Below are positions 44,776-54,892 of a DNA stretch of 64,000 nt, piece by piece. The stretch lies in the NCBI GenBank assembly GCA_001468865.1, contig LDIY01000006.1, positions 21,233 through 85,232 of the forward strand. Reading direction: 5' to 3'. The notes under the pieces are model-generated. The model did no database searches. It was given only the letters and a program-made list of their open reading frames with translations, and had not been told where the DNA came from. Position 1 is the stretch's first letter. Every line of letters starts with the position of its first letter. Source of the stretch: a candidate division TM6 bacterium SOIL31 (GTDB lineage Bacteria > Babelota > Babeliae > Babelales > Vermiphilaceae). The position numbers and the translations under genes were made by a program.

Positions 44776-45816
44776 ATGAAGCACATATTCACCCTCCTCA
44801 TAACATCTCTTATTTTTATATCACCATGCTTGAGCATGGAACCTGCAAGGAAAACGCGCGAAGCGCAAATCATCCCGCTCAAAGGACTGATAAATCCCAG
44901 CGTAATTGCATTTCCAACTCAAAGCCATGTGGTGATCGGCGGCGCAAATGATTGTATACTTTTTTCCCAGATTTCTGGTTCTCCATCATATTCAACAAAA
45001 TCAATTGTAATGTTTAAAACATTTTCTGTTAATGCACATAAACAAGAAGGACTTGTTGTTATAAACAATAAAGAAGAAATGATCGTATATGCGCCTCGAA
45101 CAAATAGAATACTATGCTCAAATCATAGCCTTGCAGAAAAAAATATCGCCGCAGCATTTGGTCCCGATAAAACTATTATTACCACTAATCCCACGGAGAG
45201 ATCATTAATGATATTTGATTATGGGACAAATAGTCTATCTCTCAAACAACGTATCTCCACTACTATCTTTAACCCAGACAGCTTATTTTTTACCAGTCCA
45301 ATATCGTGTCAACCTAGTTCTTCAAAAATTGCCTATCTTAATTATAAAAAACAAGCTGCTATAAGGGAACTTTCAGGTTATGCCCAAACAAAAGAATCAG
45401 GAAGCTATAAAGATATTCTTCTGAGTCCTTATGGTAAATGGGTTGCGCTTAATGAAACCCTAGGATGTACTATCTGGAACCCTCGAACTGATGTTTCATA
45501 TGAAATAGATGATATATATAAACCGGAAAGTCACTTCGGTACCAAAATAAAATTATATATCAAATCAATGGCATTTCATCCTAATGGCTGCTTAGCCTTA
45601 CTGACCTCACATGCGGGCGGTTATACGCTCAAATATTTTAATCTTAACAGAAGAGTATTGATCAATGATGAAGATATTCCTTTAAAAAAAATACTCGGCG
45701 ATACCAAACTATTAGATATTTCTCCTGAAGGCACCGATGTTGTTATTCTCGGTGAAAACGAATTTTTGATTGCACCGGTTCCCTTGACAGTTCTTGCTCA
45801 AACGGATGCAAACTAA
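44776..45816 (+). CDS. exported beta-propeller-like (WD40-like) protein
   Basis: A 346-residue protein. Signal peptide 1-20 ends before MEPARKT. The rest consists of short strand-rich repeats of about 40 residues: NPSVIAFPTQSHVVIGGAND (in part), EGLVVINNKEEMIVYAPRTN, YKDILLSPYGKWVALNETLGCTIWNP (in parts), IKSMAFHPNGCLALLTSHAG, LLDISPEGTDVVILGENEF. The (S/A)FHPNG, LSPYGK and ISPEG turns are WD40-like. A second one lies at 46659, with lgt between. Probably a protein-binding scaffold outside the cytoplasm. Ends one base before the lgt ATG. Confidence 0.7.
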   Translation: MKHIFTLLITSLIFISPCLSMEPARKTREAQIIPLKGLINPSVIAFPTQSHVVIGGANDCILFSQISGSPSYSTKSIVMFKTFSVNAHKQEGLVVINNKEEMIVYAPRTNRILCSNHSLAEKNIAAAFGPDKTIITTNPTERSLMIFDYGTNSLSLKQRISTTIFNPDSLFFTSPISCQPSSSKIAYLNYKKQAAIRELSGYAQTKESGSYKDILLSPYGKWVALNETLGCTIWNPRTDVSYEIDDIYKPESHFGTKIKLYIKSMAFHPNGCLALLTSHAGGYTLKYFNLNRRVLINDEDIPLKKILGDTKLLDISPEGTDVVILGENEFLIAPVPLTVLAQTDAN

Positions 45817-45817
45817 C

Positions 45818-46588
45818 ATGATACAATTGCCCTTCTCCCCCGAACTCATACATATCTATGGACCATTTGGTATTCAAAGTTATGGTCTTTTTATTGCACT
45901 TGCAATTATCCTAACGATATCGGCAATACGGCGTGATAAACGCTTTAATCAACTTAACTTGGAGCCAGTCTATTTAAATATTACCGTAGTTGCAATCATT
46001 GCCGGGTGCATCGGAGGAAGGTTATTAGATATTCTATCAGAACCAACTTCATACACTCATTGGTATGACTGGTTTGCATTCTGGAATGGTGGATTTTCAG
46101 CATTGGGAGCAATTTTAGGCGTTATATGCATAACACCATTTTATTTAAAAAAAATTCATGTTCCTATTGTGCCCACGTGCGATTTGGTAGCCATATATGC
46201 ACCGCTTTTGCAATCTATTGCACGCCTTGGCTGTTTTACCGCAGGATGCTGTTATGGTATGCCAACACACAATTTTTTGAGTGTTATTTATACCAACCCT
46301 GAATCGTTTGCACCATACGGTGTTGCAATTCATCCTACGCAACTTTATAGCTCAGTATTACTTTTTGGTATTTTTTTATTTATGTATTTTGTAGGACAAA
46401 AAATATTCAAAAAACCAGGGCAACTTTTTGCCTTGTATTTGGCTCTGGCTTCATTCGAGCGGTTTGTGGTGGATTTTTGGCGCGCAGATCGTATCATGAT
46501 TAATAATTTTTTATCATTTCATCAATTTATTGCACTTGCTATTGTTGCAGTTATTTTCATTGTAAGTATTACGCGTCGAAAAAGTTAA
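45818..46588 (+). CDS. lgt: prolipoprotein diacylglyceryl transferase
   Basis: A 256-residue membrane enzyme with about seven helices that adds diacylglycerol to the lipobox Cys. Visible: GPFGIQSYGLFIALA, GGRLLDILSEP, a signature ARLGCFTAGCCYGMPT (Cys-rich variant of the family motif GRxGNFxNxExxG) and HPTQLYSSVLLFG. The ATG lies one base after the previous stop; an in-frame ATG at 45806 would overlap. It supplies the modification needed by LspA and the lipoproteins of this window. Confidence 0.9.
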   Translation: MIQLPFSPELIHIYGPFGIQSYGLFIALAIILTISAIRRDKRFNQLNLEPVYLNITVVAIIAGCIGGRLLDILSEPTSYTHWYDWFAFWNGGFSALGAILGVICITPFYLKKIHVPIVPTCDLVAIYAPLLQSIARLGCFTAGCCYGMPTHNFLSVIYTNPESFAPYGVAIHPTQLYSSVLLFGIFLFMYFVGQKIFKKPGQLFALYLALASFERFVVDFWRADRIMINNFLSFHQFIALAIVAVIFIVSITRRKS

Positions 46589-46614
46589 CTTGCAACTATT
46601 CTTTTTAAAAAAAA

Positions 46615-46623
46615 TGGTATAAT
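46615..46623 (+). promoter_or_regulatory. extended -10 promoter element
   Basis: TGGTATAAT, 36 bases before the ATG at 46659. A perfect TATAAT with TGn; no good -35 box. Confidence 0.5.
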
Positions 46624-46658
46624 CCTTACAATTTAAATCATAAGGCAGTGATTGTACC

Positions 46659-47741
46659 ATGAAAAAATTGTTTCACCTTATTTTCTTTTTTCATCTCTTT
46701 TCTACTTCATCTCTTTCTAGTATGGAACCAGAAAAACCAGTTCGTAAAAAAATATACTCTATGGCCTGCTTACCCAATAATACTATTGCTCTTGCAAGTG
46801 AACAAGGTTGCGATCTCATCACTAATCCACTTTCACCAACCGATCGTATCGTAAAGAACGTGCGCAAGCAACCAACCTTTCGTCTTATAAGCAATAAAAA
46901 TAAAGATAAAATATGTCTTTGTGGTGCTAAGGAGTGTAAAATATATGGGATAAATATCAAAACAAAACTCGGTTCTCATTGTATCGCTTCTTATTCTATG
47001 ATGAACTGTGAAGCTTTTTCAGTTGTTTTCAACCCTATCGATGATTCTTTGATTTCACGCCAAGATGATGAGCTCTTTATCGATAAAACCAAACGTTACG
47101 TTTTACCATACGTCGGAGATAACCGTTTTCCCCTTGACTGCCATCCCAACGGAAAAGAGATTCTTTATCCACGTTCTAATTCAACATTAACAGTGCGAAA
47201 CATTCATGGGGGCCCTGGTTACGATTATTCACCAGACTGGCGCGTTCAACGTTGTTTTTATAGTCCCAATAATGGTCATCATATTGCCATTATTACCGAG
47301 GTTGGGAATCTTTTTATATATAAACCAAAATATAATAAATCTATCTTGTTTAAATCTGCACGCCAGATTCATGATGCAACATTTTTACCGGATCACAAAT
47401 CTGTGGCATTAATTGACGAATTCAACTATATACATTTTTGGGAATTCACCACCGGTAAGAGATCGCACATATCTACTTTTGGTGACCAAGAAATTTCATC
47501 GAGAAAAAAGATAGTTATCTCTCCAAACGAATCAGAATTTGCTGTTCTTATCGAAAACCAATGTTTTATGGGAAATATCCCGGCATACTTCACCAAAAAC
47601 AAAATGCTTTTTGTCTGCTGGATCTTACAACAATACTCCCAAAAAAATAACGACTTTCTTTTGCCTGAAATCATTGGCCTATTCATAAAGAGCATGGGTG
47701 CACTACAAGAAAAACCTATGCTTACTTTGATTGCTCTTTAA
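46659..47741 (+). CDS. exported beta-propeller-like (WD40-like) protein with a C-terminal helical tail
   Basis: A 360-residue paralogue of the protein at 44776. Signal peptide 1-21 ends before MEPEKPV. Repeats include IYSMACLPNNTIALASEQG, FPLDCHPNGKEILYPRSNST, RCFYSPNNGHHIAIITEVGN, IHDATFLPDHKSVALIDEFN (each in part) and VISPNESEFAVLIE. After the propeller a helical tail (about 308-355) contains LLPEIIGLFIKSMG, which recalls an F-box-like helix at the C-terminus. That reading is speculative. It has its own promoter. Confidence 0.7.
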   Translation: MKKLFHLIFFFHLFSTSSLSSMEPEKPVRKKIYSMACLPNNTIALASEQGCDLITNPLSPTDRIVKNVRKQPTFRLISNKNKDKICLCGAKECKIYGINIKTKLGSHCIASYSMMNCEAFSVVFNPIDDSLISRQDDELFIDKTKRYVLPYVGDNRFPLDCHPNGKEILYPRSNSTLTVRNIHGGPGYDYSPDWRVQRCFYSPNNGHHIAIITEVGNLFIYKPKYNKSILFKSARQIHDATFLPDHKSVALIDEFNYIHFWEFTTGKRSHISTFGDQEISSRKKIVISPNESEFAVLIENQCFMGNIPAYFTKNKMLFVCWILQQYSQKNNDFLLPEIIGLFIKSMGALQEKPMLTLIAL

Positions 47742-47874
47742 AAACGCACTTCCTCAAAAAACCTTTTGTTTTACCTATATTTCCCTATAATAATTGTATT
47801 GCGGTGAGTTTTGGTGTGAAGCACATCATATAAAAATTAATATGGATTGCATTATACAATCTAAGGAGCTACGC

Positions 47875-48759
47875 ATGCACCAATCTCTCTTAAAAATTAT
47901 TCTTGTTCCTCTTATCGTCTGTGTTACCATAACCACTTTTTGTATGGAACTGGATAGAAGCGAGCTCTATAGAAAAAATATATCGGCTAACCGAGAACTT
48001 ATTCGTGGTTTTAATCATGGCAATATACATCTTGTTGAAAGAACATTGCCTATCACCAAGAATAAAGATTTGTATTATCTTTTAAGACCTGCCGATAATA
48101 CCACCCCTCATCCCTATCTTGTATCAGTCTGTCCCTATGAAATTGCCAACCTTAATGACGACATAGAAACCCTTACTTTCTTAAGCGGTATAAATTGGCC
48201 ACGAGAAAATAAACCGGTGGATCTCATGCGCAAACCAACCTTTTTGCTCCTGGCATGCATAGAAAATGATATGACAGAATTAAAATCTCTTTTAAGTAAG
48301 CCTGGTTACATAGCCCAACAAGATAAAGAAACGCTGAAAGATTGTCTTTTTGTAGCAATCGATAACAATAGATACAATGATGATACTGGTTTTATATATG
48401 CATTGTTTGCACATCCTGATATGCATACATACCTTCTTAATCGCAATCTTACTGAGTATATTGATTTTGCACTCAATCCCCTGACAGCGAATAAATATGG
48501 CACACCTCATTTTGCTGCGCAAACGCTTAAAGAAATAAATGAATCATATAACACCCTTGCCGACAACCTCAAAGTTGATATTTCTCTGCAAGCCAACGCA
48601 CAAAAATCATCTTCCAAACCCCGATCTTATCTGGCACGAACACTAAAACCCCGCTTCACGAAAAAGAAAACAAATAGCACCGTTACCATAGCATCCAATG
48701 AAACAAACACAGATTCAACAGCCCTGAGTAACGAAAAAGAAAAACAAAAAGATTCATGA
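47875..48759 (+). CDS. exported protein of unknown function upstream of dnaG
   Basis: A 294-residue protein. Signal peptide 1-23 ends before MELDRSE. The core is helical with a faint ankyrin-like look (KPTFLLLACIENDMTELKSLL, KDCLFVAIDNNRYNDD). The tail (about 240-294) is Lys/Ser/Thr-rich and disordered. The start is the ATG after AAGGAG (47863). Its stop overlaps the dnaG ATG (ATGA), so an exported protein of unknown role is translationally coupled to primase. Confidence 0.68.
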   Translation: MHQSLLKIILVPLIVCVTITTFCMELDRSELYRKNISANRELIRGFNHGNIHLVERTLPITKNKDLYYLLRPADNTTPHPYLVSVCPYEIANLNDDIETLTFLSGINWPRENKPVDLMRKPTFLLLACIENDMTELKSLLSKPGYIAQQDKETLKDCLFVAIDNNRYNDDTGFIYALFAHPDMHTYLLNRNLTEYIDFALNPLTANKYGTPHFAAQTLKEINESYNTLADNLKVDISLQANAQKSSSKPRSYLARTLKPRFTKKKTNSTVTIASNETNTDSTALSNEKEKQKDS

Positions 48760-50528
48760 ATTTATTCAGTTTTATTAAAGAACGCATTTCTATTCTTGAT
48801 GTTGTTAATGAATATGTAACGCTCAAAAGAGCGGGTGGGTACCACAAAGGCACCTGCCCTTTCCATCATGAAAAAACAGCATCGTTTACCGTCAGTCCCG
48901 ACAAACAGATATTTTACTGTTTTGGATGCCACATTTCTGGTGATGTTATTTCTTTCATAGCAAAAATTGAAAACTGCTCACAAAAAGATGCTGCCCACTT
49001 GTTAACCGAAAAATATAGCATAGAACTGCCAAGCACCTTATCATTTGAATCATCAGAAATAAGTACTGAACAAAAAAATCATTATTTTGCTATATGCAAA
49101 GCGGTAGCATTATGGTGCCATGAACAGTTGCTTAAAAACCCTCCGGCGCAATCATATTTTCAGCGCCGCGGCTTTGGGAGTGAACATTTTAATTATTTTA
49201 CGCTGGGATATTTTCCAAGCGGCAATGCGGGTATTAGTGATCTTTTATATGCAATGAAACGGCAATCCATTTTGCCGCGCGATTTGGTTGAAGCACAGAT
49301 ATTGGCAGAAGGCCGCACTACGCTTTATTCTCCTTTTGAAGAACGGTTAATATTTCCCATCAAAGACGCCTTAGGAAGATATTGTGGTTTTGGAGGCCGT
49401 ACCTTTAAAGAACACGATACACGTCCTAAATATTATAATTCCCGAGAAAATGAGTATTTTATCAAAGGATCGCTTCTTTTTAATCTTGATAAAGCAAAAA
49501 AGAGCATCCAAGAAACCAATACCATATTTTTAGTTGAAGGCTATACCGATTGCATGGCTATGACGCAACAAGGATTTTTCAATACCGTTGCCACGCTGGG
49601 CACAGCATGCACCGTGGAACACTTAAAACAGTTAGCGCGTTATGCTGAGCATATTTTTGTGGTCTATGATAGCGATAATGCCGGCAAAATGGCTGTTTTA
49701 AGACTGACTGAATTGTGCTGGCAAGTAAATCTTGAATTAAAGGTCATCATGCTCCCTGCTGGCGAAGACCCTGCATCATTTCTTTTGAGCAATAAAGGTG
49801 ACTTTCGCACCCTTATTGCCAGTGCGGAAGATATATTTCATTATTTTTTGAATACGCTGGGAAATAATTTTACGAGTAAACCTTTGGGACAAAAACTCCA
49901 AACAACCCGAGCATTCTTGAATGTCATTGCTCACATACCTGATCCTCTTAAGAAGGATATTTTGCTCCAAAAAGCTGCTAAAACCTTTGACATTCCCTTC
50001 CAATCACTCAAGCAGGAGCTGGCAGGCATTCCTGAAAAAATCAGCACTGCTGAACAAAAACATCATCCCGATCCAAAAGCAGTAGCTGCACCCACGGAAG
50101 AAACAATATCCTTGCTAGAAAAACGCATCTTTTGTGCTATAATGAACAACATGGGACTATTCAGTGGAGAAGGCAGGTGCCGGCTCATCAGATATATTCA
50201 ACCCCCCCTGCAAGATATTCTTGCACAACTAAAGGAACTGAAGGAAAAATCCGGAAACATTACCTTTGGTTCTTTTTTTGATACACTGAATGAACGCGAT
50301 AGACAATACGTGAGTAAACTGTTGCTGGAAGAGGATGAAATTGTAGATCCTACCGCATTTGATAAACTCCTGGGGCAGTTACAAAAAAAACAGTGGAAGT
50401 CTATTGTGCAAACGATAAAAACGCAATTAACACGCGCACAGCAAGAAGGCGATGCCGATAAAGAAGCTCTGATACTCCGCGATTTTATGGAACTTCAGAG
50501 CAAATTCACCGCATCGCATCACGATTAA
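48756..50528 (+). CDS. dnaG: DNA primase
   Basis: A 590-residue replicative primase that makes RNA primers at the fork. N-terminal CHC2 zinc finger: Cys34, His37, Cys55, Cys58 (CPFHHEK ... FYCFGC). Core with FPIKDALGRYCGFGGR, then the Toprim domain: FLVEGYTDCMA with the catalytic Glu, and VVYDSDNAGKMA with the Asp pair. The C-terminal part is the helicase-binding region. dnaG followed by rpoD is the classic macromolecular-synthesis order, here without rpsU. Confidence 0.96.
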   Translation: MNLFSFIKERISILDVVNEYVTLKRAGGYHKGTCPFHHEKTASFTVSPDKQIFYCFGCHISGDVISFIAKIENCSQKDAAHLLTEKYSIELPSTLSFESSEISTEQKNHYFAICKAVALWCHEQLLKNPPAQSYFQRRGFGSEHFNYFTLGYFPSGNAGISDLLYAMKRQSILPRDLVEAQILAEGRTTLYSPFEERLIFPIKDALGRYCGFGGRTFKEHDTRPKYYNSRENEYFIKGSLLFNLDKAKKSIQETNTIFLVEGYTDCMAMTQQGFFNTVATLGTACTVEHLKQLARYAEHIFVVYDSDNAGKMAVLRLTELCWQVNLELKVIMLPAGEDPASFLLSNKGDFRTLIASAEDIFHYFLNTLGNNFTSKPLGQKLQTTRAFLNVIAHIPDPLKKDILLQKAAKTFDIPFQSLKQELAGIPEKISTAEQKHHPDPKAVAAPTEETISLLEKRIFCAIMNNMGLFSGEGRCRLIRYIQPPLQDILAQLKELKEKSGNITFGSFFDTLNERDRQYVSKLLLEEDEIVDPTAFDKLLGQLQKKQWKSIVQTIKTQLTRAQQEGDADKEALILRDFMELQSKFTASHHD

Positions 50529-50583
50529 GTGAGAATCTTACCCTTTTTATATCTCATTAATAAAAATTATGGCGGGGAATAGA

Positions 50584-52530
50584 ATGACCAAGGTTAAACC
50601 TACTGCTAAAAAAACTATCAAAAAAACAACCAACAACATTGATTTGCATAAAGAAATTATCGATGAATTTATTGAGAAGTGTAAGCTCAATGGTCTCTTA
50701 AGTTATGAAGAACTTATAGCCTTCAGCGATAAAAACAACGTCACCGATGCAGAGGTTACTGATATTCTTCGCGTACTTGAAAAAGATAACGTCGAACTCG
50801 TCACGCAAGAAGAACTTGAAAGCGACGAACTCAAAAAAGACGATCTTGAAGAACTTGAACCTTCCCGACTCAAACTCAAATCAAAACTTGAAACCTACGG
50901 CCTTGAATCAGGTGAATTCGAAGAAGAGGAAGAAGAAGAGGATGAGGAAGAAGAAGAAGGTGAAGTTAAACGGGAAAATGAATCAAGTCTTGCTGATAGT
51001 GTTAAATCATACCTACGCGATATCGGTAAAATACCTCTTTTAAATAAAAAAACCGAAACGACTATCGCCGATCAGATATCTCAAAGTAAAAACGATAGCA
51101 TTGAAGCGATCTCTCGCTTCCCTTTCCTTCACAAAGAATTTGTACAGATGGGCGAAAAGCTCGAAAAAGGCATTCTCAACTTAAAAGATATCATCCAGTT
51201 CTCTGAGTTTGATGAAGATAATATTCCCAAAGTTGAAGAAGAAAAACGTGATTTATTAAATACGATAGCTCATGTTAATAGCCTTATTGAAAACGAAGAA
51301 AAAATCTATCACGCCTACCGCAGCGAACTTGCAGATCCAAAGAAAAAAAAGGAAATGTTAGATGCGGTAAAAGCAAACAAAGAAAAGATTGGCGAAACTA
51401 TTCGCACCATTAGGTTCTCCAATAAACTGATTAGAAAGTTCTGTAAAAGAATCGAAAAATATATTGCTAAGTTTCATGAAAAAGAAACAGTGGCGCAAGC
51501 AAGCAATATCGAATTAAAAAGATTTCAAGATATTCCTGTGTTGACACCAACTCAAAAAAACGAGATGGAAGAACTTGAATCTTCTATGCGCGCCGCATCA
51601 AAAACATTGAAAAAATTAGAAGTAGAAATAGGTTTACCTAAACACCAGATCTTAAATTATTACAACCAATTACTACTCGGTCAAAGACAAGATAAAATCG
51701 CCAAAGATAATCTTGCAAAAGCAAATTTACGCCTGGTGGTCAACATTGCTAAAAAATATGTCAATCGTGGCTTACACTTTTTAGATTTGATCCAAGAAGG
51801 CAACATTGGGTTAATGAAAGCGGTTGAAAAATTTGAGTTTGAACGAGGATATAAATTTTCTACCTATGCCACCTGGTGGATCCGTCAAGCAATTACCCGT
51901 GCCATTGCCGATCAATCACGCACCATTCGCGTTCCGGTACATATGGTTGAAACACTCAATAAGATCAATAAAATAAAACGCACCTTTATCCAAGAAAATG
52001 GCAGAGAACCGACTTACGCTGAACTTGCAAAAGAACTGAATCTTGATGAGAAAAAAATTAAAAATATCATCAAAATTTCTAAAGAACCAATCTCTCTTGA
52101 AACCCCCGTGGGTGACAGTGAGGATGCGTATATCAAAGATTTTATTGAAAATGATAAAGAATCTTCCCCGGCAGATACTGTCGCAAGCTCAGATTTAAAA
52201 GATCGCGTGCGTGAAGTTCTTAAAACACTCACGCCACGAGAAGAAAAAGTCTTGAAAATGCGCTTTGGCATTGATGTGGCTTCAGAACACACGCTCGAAG
52301 AAGTTGGTAAAGATTTTTCAGTAACGCGTGAGCGAATCAGACAAATTGAAGTGAAAGCACTCAAAAAATTACGCCATCCTTCGCGAAGCAAGCGTCTTCT
52401 TGCCTTTTTCGAAAAAGAGTTAGATGATAAAGACATTTTAGATGAAAATAGCACGGATGATAGCGATTTAGATGAAGATGATGATAAAGATAATAAAAAA
52501 GATATAAGTGATATTGATGACACTGAATAA
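50584..52530 (+). CDS. rpoD: RNA polymerase primary sigma factor RpoD
   Basis: A 648-residue sigma-70. Region 1.1 (about 15-75), an acidic run of Glu/Asp (about 120-135), region 1.2 ([16 protein letters not shown]), a non-conserved insert, region 2 ([39 protein letters not shown], each in part), region 3 ([12 protein letters not shown]) and region 4 with a helix-turn-helix ([20 protein letters not shown]). The acidic C-terminal tail after HPSRSKRLL is longer than usual. The start is the ATG with GGCGGGGAA before it; an ATG at 50569 adds five residues but has no ribosome site. Confidence 0.95.
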   Translation: MTKVKPTAKKTIKKTTNNIDLHKEIIDEFIEKCKLNGLLSYEELIAFSDKNNVTDAEVTDILRVLEKDNVELVTQEELESDELKKDDLEELEPSRLKLKSKLETYGLESGEFEEEEEEEDEEEEEGEVKRENESSLADSVKSYLRDIGKIPLLNKKTETTIADQISQSKNDSIEAISRFPFLHKEFVQMGEKLEKGILNLKDIIQFSEFDEDNIPKVEEEKRDLLNTIAHVNSLIENEEKIYHAYRSELADPKKKKEMLDAVKANKEKIGETIRTIRFSNKLIRKFCKRIEKYIAKFHEKETVAQASNIELKRFQDIPVLTPTQKNEMEELESSMRAASKTLKKLEVEIGLPKHQILNYYNQLLLGQRQDKIAKDNLAKANLRLVVNIAKKYVNRGLHFLDLIQEGNIGLMKAVEKFEFERGYKFSTYATWWIRQAITRAIADQSRTIRVPVHMVETLNKINKIKRTFIQENGREPTYAELAKELNLDEKKIKNIIKISKEPISLETPVGDSEDAYIKDFIENDKESSPADTVASSDLKDRVREVLKTLTPREEKVLKMRFGIDVASEHTLEEVGKDFSVTRERIRQIEVKALKKLRHPSRSKRLLAFFEKELDDKDILDENSTDDSDLDEDDDKDNKKDISDIDDTE

Positions 52531-52554
52531 AAAAATAAAGAAAGATTAGCGCGT

Positions 52555-53835
52555 ATGGAACCTCTCAGTCAGCTGGTTACCCCCTTTATTTTATTGTGCA
52601 TAGCACTTTGTTTTCGTGCGACGTTATCATTTCTAGAGACAAGTATTACCGCGTTGCGTCTTTTTAGAATTAAAGAACTTGCCCATACCACCACTCAATA
52701 CTTGCCCTTGCTTCAAACATTAGAAAAAAACCCACAGCGCGTATTAGTAACCATTATTGTTGCAAATAGCTTTGTGGACGTATCTGCTGCATCGCTGGCA
52801 ACCTTTATTATGAGTACCATTTTTACTTATATTGGACTCTCGAGCAGCTTTGGATTTACACTCGGTATTACTATTGCTTCTTTAAGTATTGTAGTATTTG
52901 GTGAAATTTTACCAAAAAGTTTTGCCCGCGTACGCAGCGAGCAAGCATTTAAATCGGTTCTCTGGCTTATCAATTGCATTTATTACACGCTTTATCCGTT
53001 TGTGGTATTTTTAGTAAAATTTTCTGATTATATCATGGCTAAATTGGGTGGAAAAGATGCGGAAAGCTCTTCATCTCAATGGATCTCTTCCGAACGAGAA
53101 ATTCAATTTCTTATCAATTATATTCATGAAAAAGGATTGCTGGAACTTGAAAAAAGAGAAATGCTTCAAAACGTGTTTCAACTCGGTAACACCCCCATCA
53201 ACGAAGTAATGGTCCCGGCTGAAAAAATCGTTTCACTGCACGTTGATACGCCAATGGAAAAAGTATTCGCGTTCTTCTCAGAACATTCTTATACGCGTAT
53301 TCCTGTTTACGAGAATGCTCCGGATAATATCATTGGCATGGTCCACCAAAAAGATCTTTTTATTATGTTCTCTAAGGGTGAAAAGAAATTATTGCAACAA
53401 ATTGTTCGCCCTATCATGTTTGTACCAGAAACTATGAAGGTCATCCAGCTTTTGGGTAAATTCAGGGAAAAACAAGCCCATATTGCAATGGTTGTTTCTG
53501 ATTCTGGTGCATTGACAGGCCTTGTTACACTTGAAGATCTTATCGAAGAAATTGTTGGTGAAATTAGCGATGAACATGAATCAACGGTGGGTAAAATAAT
53601 GCCGATGGGAGAAGATGAATGGCTGGTGGATGCCACCATTACGCTTGAAGACTTGGGAACATTTTTGGGTATCATTTTTGTTAGCGAAGGGTCCATTTCT
53701 CTTGCAGGGTTTTTAACGGAATTATTTGAGCATGTTCCTCAAAAAGACGAAGAAATCATGTATAAAAACTTCCTGTTCCAGGTTCAGAAAGCAACTCCGT
53801 TGCACGTCCAATTTGTGCATATATTCCGTAAGTAA
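52555..53835 (+). CDS. HlyC/CorC-family membrane protein (CNNM/DUF21-CBS)
   Basis: A 426-residue protein. The N-terminal DUF21 membrane domain has about four helices (FLETSITALR, VANSFVDVSAASLATF, FGEILPKSFAR). Two CBS domains follow (about 220-340: VMVPAEKIVSL, YTRIPVYENAPDNIIGMVH, GALTGLVTLEDLIEEIVGEI, each in part), then a CorC_HlyC transporter-associated domain (about 350-426). Relatives export Mg2+ or Co2+; 'hemolysin' is a historical name. Starts 24 bases after rpoD. Confidence 0.92.
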   Translation: MEPLSQLVTPFILLCIALCFRATLSFLETSITALRLFRIKELAHTTTQYLPLLQTLEKNPQRVLVTIIVANSFVDVSAASLATFIMSTIFTYIGLSSSFGFTLGITIASLSIVVFGEILPKSFARVRSEQAFKSVLWLINCIYYTLYPFVVFLVKFSDYIMAKLGGKDAESSSSQWISSEREIQFLINYIHEKGLLELEKREMLQNVFQLGNTPINEVMVPAEKIVSLHVDTPMEKVFAFFSEHSYTRIPVYENAPDNIIGMVHQKDLFIMFSKGEKKLLQQIVRPIMFVPETMKVIQLLGKFREKQAHIAMVVSDSGALTGLVTLEDLIEEIVGEISDEHESTVGKIMPMGEDEWLVDATITLEDLGTFLGIIFVSEGSISLAGFLTELFEHVPQKDEEIMYKNFLFQVQKATPLHVQFVHIFRK

Positions 53836-53855
53836 TGTTTATTAAGAAAGTTCTT

Positions 53856-54266
53856 ATGAATATTCACGCAATACCCTTTAAAGCATTTCTCATTGCTTTC
53901 GCAACCCTCCATTCTTGTCATGCCTATTCTTCTGAAGTAAAACACCCATCAGACTTCATCCGTCCAAAAAAACATGAATTAATCGTAGCGAACAATACTC
54001 CCTTTTCCCTCCAACTACAATCGGAAACATCTTGTAGGGCGGAACATTTTCGCCCCCGAGAAACACGAAAAATAACTCCTACAAGCAAAGGATCTGATTT
54101 TACTTTTTCATTATTCAACAAGACTTTTATGAATCAGCCCTATTTCATAAGCTTTGCTACCAGCTATAAGCATCTTACCATTACACACGATATACATAGT
54201 TTTGATATTTTTATTGGAAAGAGACCAGAAGAATTTCTAACACAAATTCTATTCGAAGATGTATAA
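53856..54266 (+). CDS. small exported beta-rich protein
   Basis: A 136-residue protein. Signal peptide 1-23 (cleavage after CHA). The mature part is strand-rich: HELIVANNTPFSLQLQ, HFRPRETRKITP, NQPYFISFATSYKHLTITHD. It shares an N-x-(S/T/P) strand and a (F/L/I)xP turn with the proteins at 56442, 56860 and 57342. The ATG at 53856 with AAGAAAG before it is preferred; an ATG at 53835 overlaps the previous stop. Confidence 0.6.
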   Translation: MNIHAIPFKAFLIAFATLHSCHAYSSEVKHPSDFIRPKKHELIVANNTPFSLQLQSETSCRAEHFRPRETRKITPTSKGSDFTFSLFNKTFMNQPYFISFATSYKHLTITHDIHSFDIFIGKRPEEFLTQILFEDV

Positions 54267-54336
54267 ATATTTTATTGATCTTCTGATAGTAAGCATTTTA
54301 TAGTGACTACAAATGCTGAAAATAAGGAGATATTGT

Positions 54337-54786
54337 ATGAGATCTGTATTTTGCACCATCGCATGTATAGTCATAGCAACAACTATCACCGCCCCCTCTT
54401 TGGCACGACCAAAAAAAGAAAAAAAACCAAAACTCCAAACACATCAAAAAATTGAAAAACAAAAAGAATCTGATGATGAATCCCAGCAAGAAGATATGCT
54501 TTTAAGTGATCAGCCTTATCGTCCTAACCCTGTTATTATGGCAGGAGTGGGAGCAATTATGAATGGCGCACTACAAATTGCACAAGATCCCCACAATCGC
54601 CCCAATCTTGGTCATTCTATTGCAAGTATGGTCCATGGAATTATGACCATTGTGGTTGAAAAAATTGCAAAAAGAGATATGGATATTAATAACGCACACG
54701 CAATGGAAGAATGCTTACGAGAATTATCGGTAGATCTTGAAGAAGAGATAACTGAAATAATTAGCACCAAACAACTATTATCATAA
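54337..54786 (+). CDS. small exported protein with a basic/acidic linker and helical C-terminus
   Basis: A 149-residue protein. Signal peptide 1-23 (cleavage near SLA). A Lys-rich then Glu/Asp-rich linker (25-60) precedes a helical part (PNPVIMAGVGAIMNGALQIA, GHSIASMVHGIMTIVVEKIA, then ECLRELSVDLEEEITEI). The start lies 7 bases after AAGGAG. No family recognised. Confidence 0.65.
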   Translation: MRSVFCTIACIVIATTITAPSLARPKKEKKPKLQTHQKIEKQKESDDESQQEDMLLSDQPYRPNPVIMAGVGAIMNGALQIAQDPHNRPNLGHSIASMVHGIMTIVVEKIAKRDMDINNAHAMEECLRELSVDLEEEITEIISTKQLLS

Positions 54787-54892
54787 AGAAATAAAAAGTC
54801 CTGCGCTATTGCTATTTGCAGCTACGTTGATAAGATATTATTATTAAAGATTGTAATGAATATATTTAAACGTATCATTGATAGAAAAGCAT

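Noticed and set aside
50920..50965. Glu/Asp run in rpoD as a repeat expansion or frameshift
   Set aside because: Acidic stretches near region 1.1/1.2 are normal in primary sigma factors and the frame continues correctly.
52014..52523. Long Ser-rich minus-strand frame opposite rpoD
   Set aside because: It is the mirror of the acidic and Lys-rich rpoD 3' region; no start signal.
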